Shown here piece by piece: positions 59,501 through 64,000 of a DNA stretch of 64,000 nucleotides. The number at the start of each line of letters is the position of its first letter. Positions within the stretch are counted from its first letter, which is position 1. The notes under the pieces were generated by a model, which was not told where the DNA came from, did not search any database, and saw nothing but the letters and a program-made list of their open reading frames with translations. The stretch comes from Plantago major (lineage: Eukaryota; Streptophyta; Magnoliopsida; Lamiales; Plantaginaceae), in assembly GCA_026545765.1 (NCBI GenBank), contig CM048842.1:40495431-40559430 (forward strand), read 5' to 3'. The position numbers and the translations under genes were made by a program.

Positions 59501-60360
59501 TTCTTGAATCCTTCATACCTCTTGGCTACAACTTCATACGCCTCCACTACTTTTTCCTTCACACCGGAGCTGGACTCCACACAAAGTGATGAACTACTTG
59601 AAGCATTGGTGTCATCTGTGCACTTCAAATGAGCTGGCACTGCAGATGCAGGCGCGTCTGAGTTTGATACACCCTTTGGCATCCAAGAAACAGACGCCTC
59701 TACCCCAGGTGGTAAATCCACATTATCAAACTGTGCTTGCATACTCGCATAATCATCGTGATCATCATCCTCGCCATAAAAGTAGCCATCGTCGTCACTA
59801 TAGTTGTAGTCATCCTCATCAAGAGCATCATCATCATCATCAACAGCATTATCATCCTCATCACCATCACAGGACATGGCCGATTTATGATCCTCTAAGC
59901 TACCATTATTTACCTCATTCTGAACAGCAACCTGCTAAATCAATGAGGAAGAATATTAAAACACAAAACACAAGAAAAGTGCATAAATCGATGAAACTCG
60001 AGCATACTTACAACCTCACATATCGTTATCACAAAATCAGCAAACCTCAAAGATTGGATTTTTACTTCCAATTCAACAATTCAAACAATATACCTTGCGA
60101 TACCATACACAAATTAAGCCACGAGAGCAACAGACTTAAAACCCTAAAGAAAAAATCCTTTTTTTTTTGGTATACGAACCCTAAAGAAAAAAAATTTAAT
60201 TCTTGATCGGACAACATAAACTATAAAACCTAGAGAATTTTGATAAACCCTAGACAGGAGGAAAAAAAAATCAATTTTTCGTTTTGGTTACCTGATCATG
60301 TACCCCATCAGCGTCTTTGATTGTGGTGGTGGGAACAGAAGGATCAGTTTCTTCCTCCAT
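56514..60360 (-). CDS. Ubiquitin-conjugating enzyme E2, UBC25/UBC26 (UBE2O-like) class
   Basis: Coding exons on the minus strand: 60360-60292, 59931-59437, 59364-59301, 58860-58721, 58628-58317, 56759-56514. All junctions are GT..AG and join into 441 codons. The N-terminal ~110 residues are disordered, with a long Asp/Glu-rich tract (about residues 45-85). A KRYEGFKNFDVVEDPSDHHY motif, typical of this plant E2 group, follows. The UBC fold runs from about 190 to 370 and contains EWKILEKDLP, RMDLLRAVIVGPQGTPYHDG, FPTNYPDVPP and LNPNLYDCGKVCLSLL, with the catalytic Cys at about residue 278. TMLQVLVSIQALIL and the RRPPKHFEE region complete it. The long loop before the cysteine and the QALILNAQPYYNEPGYE region are hallmarks of the UBE2O/PHO2-related E2s, which transfer ubiquitin and can act as combined E2/E3 enzymes. 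It is shorter than the large PHO2 protein. Close to Arabidopsis UBC25/26; orthology not resolved. Confidence 0.94.
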
Positions 60361-60455
60361 AATTACACAGTAGGTAGAGCGATTGAAGCAGTGATATAGA
60401 CAGATAGATACACCAGTGAGACAGAGTAACCTTCTTGATCACAGCACAGGAAGAA

Positions 60456-60464
60456 TTATATATA
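60456..60464 (-). promoter_or_regulatory. Candidate TATA box of the E2 gene
   Basis: TATATATAA on the minus strand, ending about 96 bases upstream of the start codon. This is compatible with a ~65-base leader; no other strong TATA lies nearer. Confidence 0.5.
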
Positions 60465-60803
60465 GACGATGAGACTAGACGAGAGGAGGAGAGGAAGTTG
60501 AAACCAAACAGGACCCAAATAAGAAAGAGCTCATTATTACTTTCATACCACCGCTAAACACTAGCTTCTCTCATTTAAGTCCCTTTGATTTTCAAAATAC
60601 TTTCACGCCTCATTTTTCCAACTTTTTTTTATCTAAAACCGTCCATTATAAGAGTTTGTGAATGTCTTATAAATTGACATTTTGTATCATTTTTTATTAA
60701 TATGTATATTATTGATGTTCTTTGTAAAACATCTAATGTTTTAGATATAAATGCTTGTCTGTCTCTTTTAATCTCTCCATAACACCGTCTCTCAGGAGAC
60801 TTA

Positions 60804-60945
60804 GGCTCTGTTCTCTTCAACTACAATTTTCTGAACTGAACTGAACTGAATTGTAGTATAAAATATAAATAAAGTAACTAAACCGAATCGAATCGAATGG
60901 AATCGAATCGAATCGAATGAGTTTTCAGTTGAAGAGAACAGAGCC
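60804..60945. mobile_element. 142-bp Tourist-like MITE upstream of the E2 gene
   Basis: Ends GGCTCTGTTCTCTTCAACT and AGTTGAAGAGAACAGAGCC are perfect inverted repeats, flanked by TTA at 60801-60803 and 60946-60948, the PIF/Harbinger target size and sequence. The interior has AACTG and AATCG pentamer runs. Confidence 0.9.
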
Positions 60946-60957
60946 TTACTCCCATAT

Positions 60958-61175
60958 AATTTACACAAAGTATCTTGAGAAATGGTGTTTAGATAACTTA
61001 TTAGAGACGGATATGTGTTATCAATAAAATCATTGACGTTATTAATCAAAATATCTATATTGTTAATGACATAGATACTTTTTTAATATTAAAAAACACC
61101 AATGTCGAGAACATAGACGTTTTGATTAGTAACGTCGAAATTTTTTTTTATAACATAGGTTCGTCTATAAATAAA
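60958..61175. mobile_element. MITE, GAGACGGT family
   Basis: Contains ATCAATAAAATCATTGACGTTATT, the AACACCAATGTCGAGAACAT stretch and outer CTTGAGAAATGGTGTTTAGATAA and TCGTCTATAAATAAATTAT parts. It pairs with the copy at 32229. Confidence 0.65.
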
Positions 61176-61883
61176 TTATATACAATTAATAATTTATGGT
61201 AGATTCAATTTTGCCTTTGAAAAATATGTAACTTTTCCGAGAGACGGTCTGATGCAGCGTGCATGGATAATGCATGGAACTATTACTCAAAACTCGTTAA
61301 TTCTACAAAATATCGAGAATTAATAAATCAATATTCGTTGATTTCACATAAATATCGAAAATTGACAGATATGAAGGAAAACCTCGATTTTTGGTCAATA
61401 TGATAAATTGTTTGACAAAAGCGACTAATAAGTGTTTGAATAGCAAACTCTACCGATATAAGAAAATAACAAAAAGATCATCAGGATTTTAAAAATAATA
61501 ATAAAAGTGCTGGAAAAAAGTATAACGTCAATTCGACCTTTAAATGATGGAATTTGCCCAGAAAAATGTCATATGTAATGGCAAAGTGATCGGTCCGTCC
61601 ATGACGTTGTTCCGGCCAAAAAAAATGCTAAGCTTTCATCAAAATCTCACAGGTTTCTTCAACATTTGACATAATTCTTCAGATACTCCAATTTATCCAT
61701 GTAAGTTGACGTTATTCGTCCAACATCACAGTCTCTAGATATGAAGACATGTAATGTTGTAATACGTGTATATTAACAACGCAATATTTGAAGTTGAATT
61801 CTAGAAAAATGCATCATTTTATTTAATGTGATGAAAGACTATGCTATCTTCACTGGCGGGTAAATTTCAATACGTATAATTTA
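61176..61883. other. Intergenic, no gene recognised
   Basis: AT-rich non-coding DNA without a recognisable repeat. Confidence 0.5.
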
Positions 61884-62305
61884 GGGAATATTACAAATAC
61901 CACCCCTGCAATATAGCCTCCTGTCACTTTAGTCCCTTCTATTTAAACTATTACAGATCAACCCATTTTTTACACACAAAAAAATTGTAATTACATATAG
62001 GCCCAAAAGTCAACTTTTTCTCCTATTTTATCTTTTTTTTATAATTGTTTAATTCATTAATTAACCATTATTGCAAAATAAACCCCAAAACCTTTCTAAC
62101 TCTTACAAACAAACCCCAAAATTTTCATTTCTTCAAATCTAAATACCCACTATCTTCAACCATCTTCCACCACCACCCACCTCCAACCACCACCAACTCC
62201 AATCTCGATTAACTTCTCATTCTTCCTTCTTAAAAAAAAGTTTCGATCGGAGTTGTGAATAGCTCTGATTGGAGCTATATATTATATCTGACTCAAACAG
62301 AGTCA

Positions 62306-62800
62306 GAAACGACCCGCACGAAAGGCGAACGATCAAGACTGTCTCGCAGCCCGCACCAAAGCAGTTTTACCCAGCAAGAATGATAGTATTCAGACCAACC
62401 GGTGGCTCACTTTTTCTAAGTAATGGGAAGAGGACGAAACATGCCACGAAAGACTCATCGAGACAAAGATGGGTTGTCAAGAACGTAGAGGAGGTAGGAT
62501 GGGCGCTTGGTCGATCTAGTATGGATCATACATGGACGGTAGTTGGAGTCGGCTCTCCTGTGGTCCCTCATCCGAGATCCTCGGGAAGAGGATCAAGTGG
62601 CCCTTGTAACGACTTGATGCACTATCTCCTTCAACCCTTTGAGCGAAATGCAAAAGAAAAGGAAGGAAAATCCATGGACCGACCCATCATCTCCACCCGT
62701 AGAACTACGAGATCACCCAAGGCGCCGGCATCCGTGGTCACGGACCACCATAGAACCTGCTCGATAAGTGGACCGCATTAGTTCTGTTCTCCGTGAGGAG
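62306..62800 (+). other. Plastid-derived DNA (NUPT): trnA-UGC intron-like, with 23S-like start
   Basis: The stretch from about 62378 carries phrases of the plastid trnA-UGC group II intron: CCGGTGGCTCACTTTTTCTA, GTCAAGAACGTAGAGGAGGT, ATGGACGGTAGTTGGAGTCG, CTTTGAGCGAAATGC and AACTACGAGATCACCC. The preceding ~40 bp (CCCGCACGAAAGGCG...ACTGTCTCG) resembles a conserved stretch of 23S rRNA, which lies downstream of trnA in plastids, so two non-adjacent plastid pieces appear to be joined. GC content is clearly above the surroundings. Many single bases are missing relative to the plastid sequence as I remember it, so it is old or error-prone. The 170-codon frame across it (62269-62781) is not a real gene. 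Identification is from memory, without a database search; a mitochondrial copy of plastid DNA could be the immediate source. Confidence 0.8.
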
Positions 62801-62967
62801 CTTTAGCCTGCAAGGAGCCGCTTTTGCACTCAAATCAAGTTGTAACAGCTCCGGCATAGCTCCATTCGGAGCTTTTTTTTAAGAAGGAAGAAGAAGATGG
62901 AGGAGGAAGAAGGGAAAAAAATTGGGTATGTTTTGAAAAATTAATTTTATTTGGGTTTAATTTATAA

Positions 62968-63848
62968 GGGAAAATTACAAATACCACCCCTGCAATATAG
63001 CCTCTTGTCGCTTTAGTCCCTTCTATTCAAACTATTATAGATCGGCCCATTTTTTACACAACAAAAAAATTATAATTACATATAGGCCCAAAAGTCAACT
63101 TTTTCTCTTATTTTATCTTCTTTTTTTTTATAATTGTATAATTCATTAATTGACCCTTATTGCAAAATAAACCCTAAATCCTTTCTAACTCTCACAAACA
63201 AACCCCAAAATTTTCATTTATTCAAATCTAAATACCCACCACCTCCAACCACCATCTTCCACCACCCCCCAACTCCAACCACAATATTCCACCACCACCA
63301 ACTCCAATCCCGATCAACTTATTCTTATTCCTTCTTAAAAAAAATTTCGATCGGAGTTGTGAATAGCTCTAATCTATGCAGCTCCAAACCGGAGTCATTC
63401 ACTTTTGAGGAGTCATACTTTCTAAATCGAGTCAAATAGCTCCCATTGCAGCCTCACCGAGCTGTTTATTTCGATTTGAGTCAGAATAGCCCGCATAGCT
63501 CCGATCAGAGCTATTCACAGCTCCAACCGGAGCTTTTTTTTAAGAAGGAAGAAGAAGATGGAGGAGGAGGAAGAAGGAAAAAATTAGGTATATTTTGAAA
63601 AATTAATTTTATTGGGGTTTAATATATAATAATATTAAGTCATTGTTGCAATTTATAAAATATTAGAGTCAAATGTGTAGTAAATTAAAGATTGTAAATT
63701 GCAACCAAGTCCAACTAATTTTCTTCTCCATTTATTTTATTTCTGGTCAACTAAAAAATTAGATTTTGGGTGTATCAGTAATTGTTTGAATAGAAGGGAC
63801 TAAACTGTAATTGGCTCAAATTTAAGGGGTAAGAAACATAATTTTCCC
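62968..63848. mobile_element. Inner Mutator-like element, perfect 9-bp TSD
   Basis: Begins GGGAAAATTACAAATACC and ends with TTTCCC-type inverted sequence (GTAAGAAACATAATTTTCCC). It is flanked on both sides by the identical 9-mer AATTTATAA (62959-62967 and 63849-63857), the diagnostic Mutator target duplication. 881 bp, non-autonomous, with a central AGCTCC palindromic array (63340-63540). It is inserted into another member of its own family. Confidence 0.92.
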
Positions 63849-64000
63849 AATTTATAATAATATTAAGTCATTGTTGCTATTTATAAAATATTAGAGTCAA
63901 ATGTGTAGTAAATTGAAGATTGTAAATTGTAACCAAGTCCAACTAATTTTCTTTTCCATTTATTTTATTTCTGGTCAACTCAAAAATCAGGATTTAGGTA

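Larger units (their letters stand above)
61884..64000. mobile_element. Outer Mutator-like element, runs past the window end
   Basis: Starts GGGAATATTACAAATACCAC, the same end as the complete inner element at 62968. It shares the inner element's CAATATAGCCTC, polypyrimidine CCACCACCAACTCC, AGCTCC-palindrome and AAGAAGGAAGAAGAAGATGG parts in the same order. It is interrupted by the inner copy at 62968-63848 and by plastid-like DNA at about 62306-62800. Its right terminal repeat lies beyond the window. Confidence 0.8.

Noticed and set aside
59586..60206. 206-codon plus-strand frame, His-rich
   Set aside because: It is antisense to the Asp-rich exon of the E2 gene; (CAT/ATC)n explains the His content.
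62269..62781. 170-codon plus-strand open frame that looks gene-like by length
   Set aside because: It runs across DNA that resembles the plastid trnA intron and starts in the transposon array, so it is a chance frame.

Overview
The window is nuclear DNA of a flowering plant, most likely a eudicot. It is AT-rich and full of plant-type MITEs, copia and gypsy LTR elements and Mutator-, hAT- and Harbinger-like elements. It carries three plant genes that look functional, and their introns have canonical GT..AG borders. A closer placement (asterid, possibly Lamiales) is only an impression from repeat content.

Layout. 1-7.4 kb is a nest of retrotransposon remains: a decayed Ty1/copia element on the minus strand (gag, protease, integrase, partial reverse transcriptase), split by a 1,990-bp solo LTR with a perfect 5-bp target duplication. 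7.4-13.2 kb is an L-type lectin receptor kinase pseudogene on the minus strand. Its kinase domain is split by a composite insertion: a copia-type LTR, a short non-autonomous LTR retrotransposon lying between two copies of a duplicated block, and an hAT-like element. 13.8-17.1 kb is a gypsy LTR end followed by about 3.4 tandem copies of an ~820-bp unit that contains the presumed NAC promoter. 17.54-18.50 kb is an intronless NAC-domain gene. 18.6-24.9 kb is intergenic, with Harbinger-like and hAT-like elements and a fragment resembling an MSP/PapD-like gene.

24.9-52.4 kb is a complete TPC1 gene (vacuolar two-pore cation channel). I resolved 23 coding exons encoding 740 aa. Its introns are packed with MITEs and Mutator-like elements. 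52.4-56.5 kb is a convergent intergenic stretch with a second truncated copy of the same gypsy LTR family. 56.5-60.4 kb is a complete six-exon ubiquitin-conjugating enzyme gene of the plant UBC25/UBC26 (UBE2O-like) class on the minus strand, 441 aa. 60.4-64 kb has MITEs and a Mutator-like element nested inside another copy of its own family. The outer copy also carries a segment that looks like the plastid trnA intron (a NUPT).

The genes are independent single-gene units and no operon or pathway links them. The points most worth following up are the amplified NAC promoter whose proximal unit has lost its TATA box, the substitutions in the luminal calcium-sensing residues of TPC1, the duplication flanking the retrotransposon in the lectin kinase pseudogene, and a palindromic AGCTCC-rich array found at four places, at least three of them in Mutator-like contexts.
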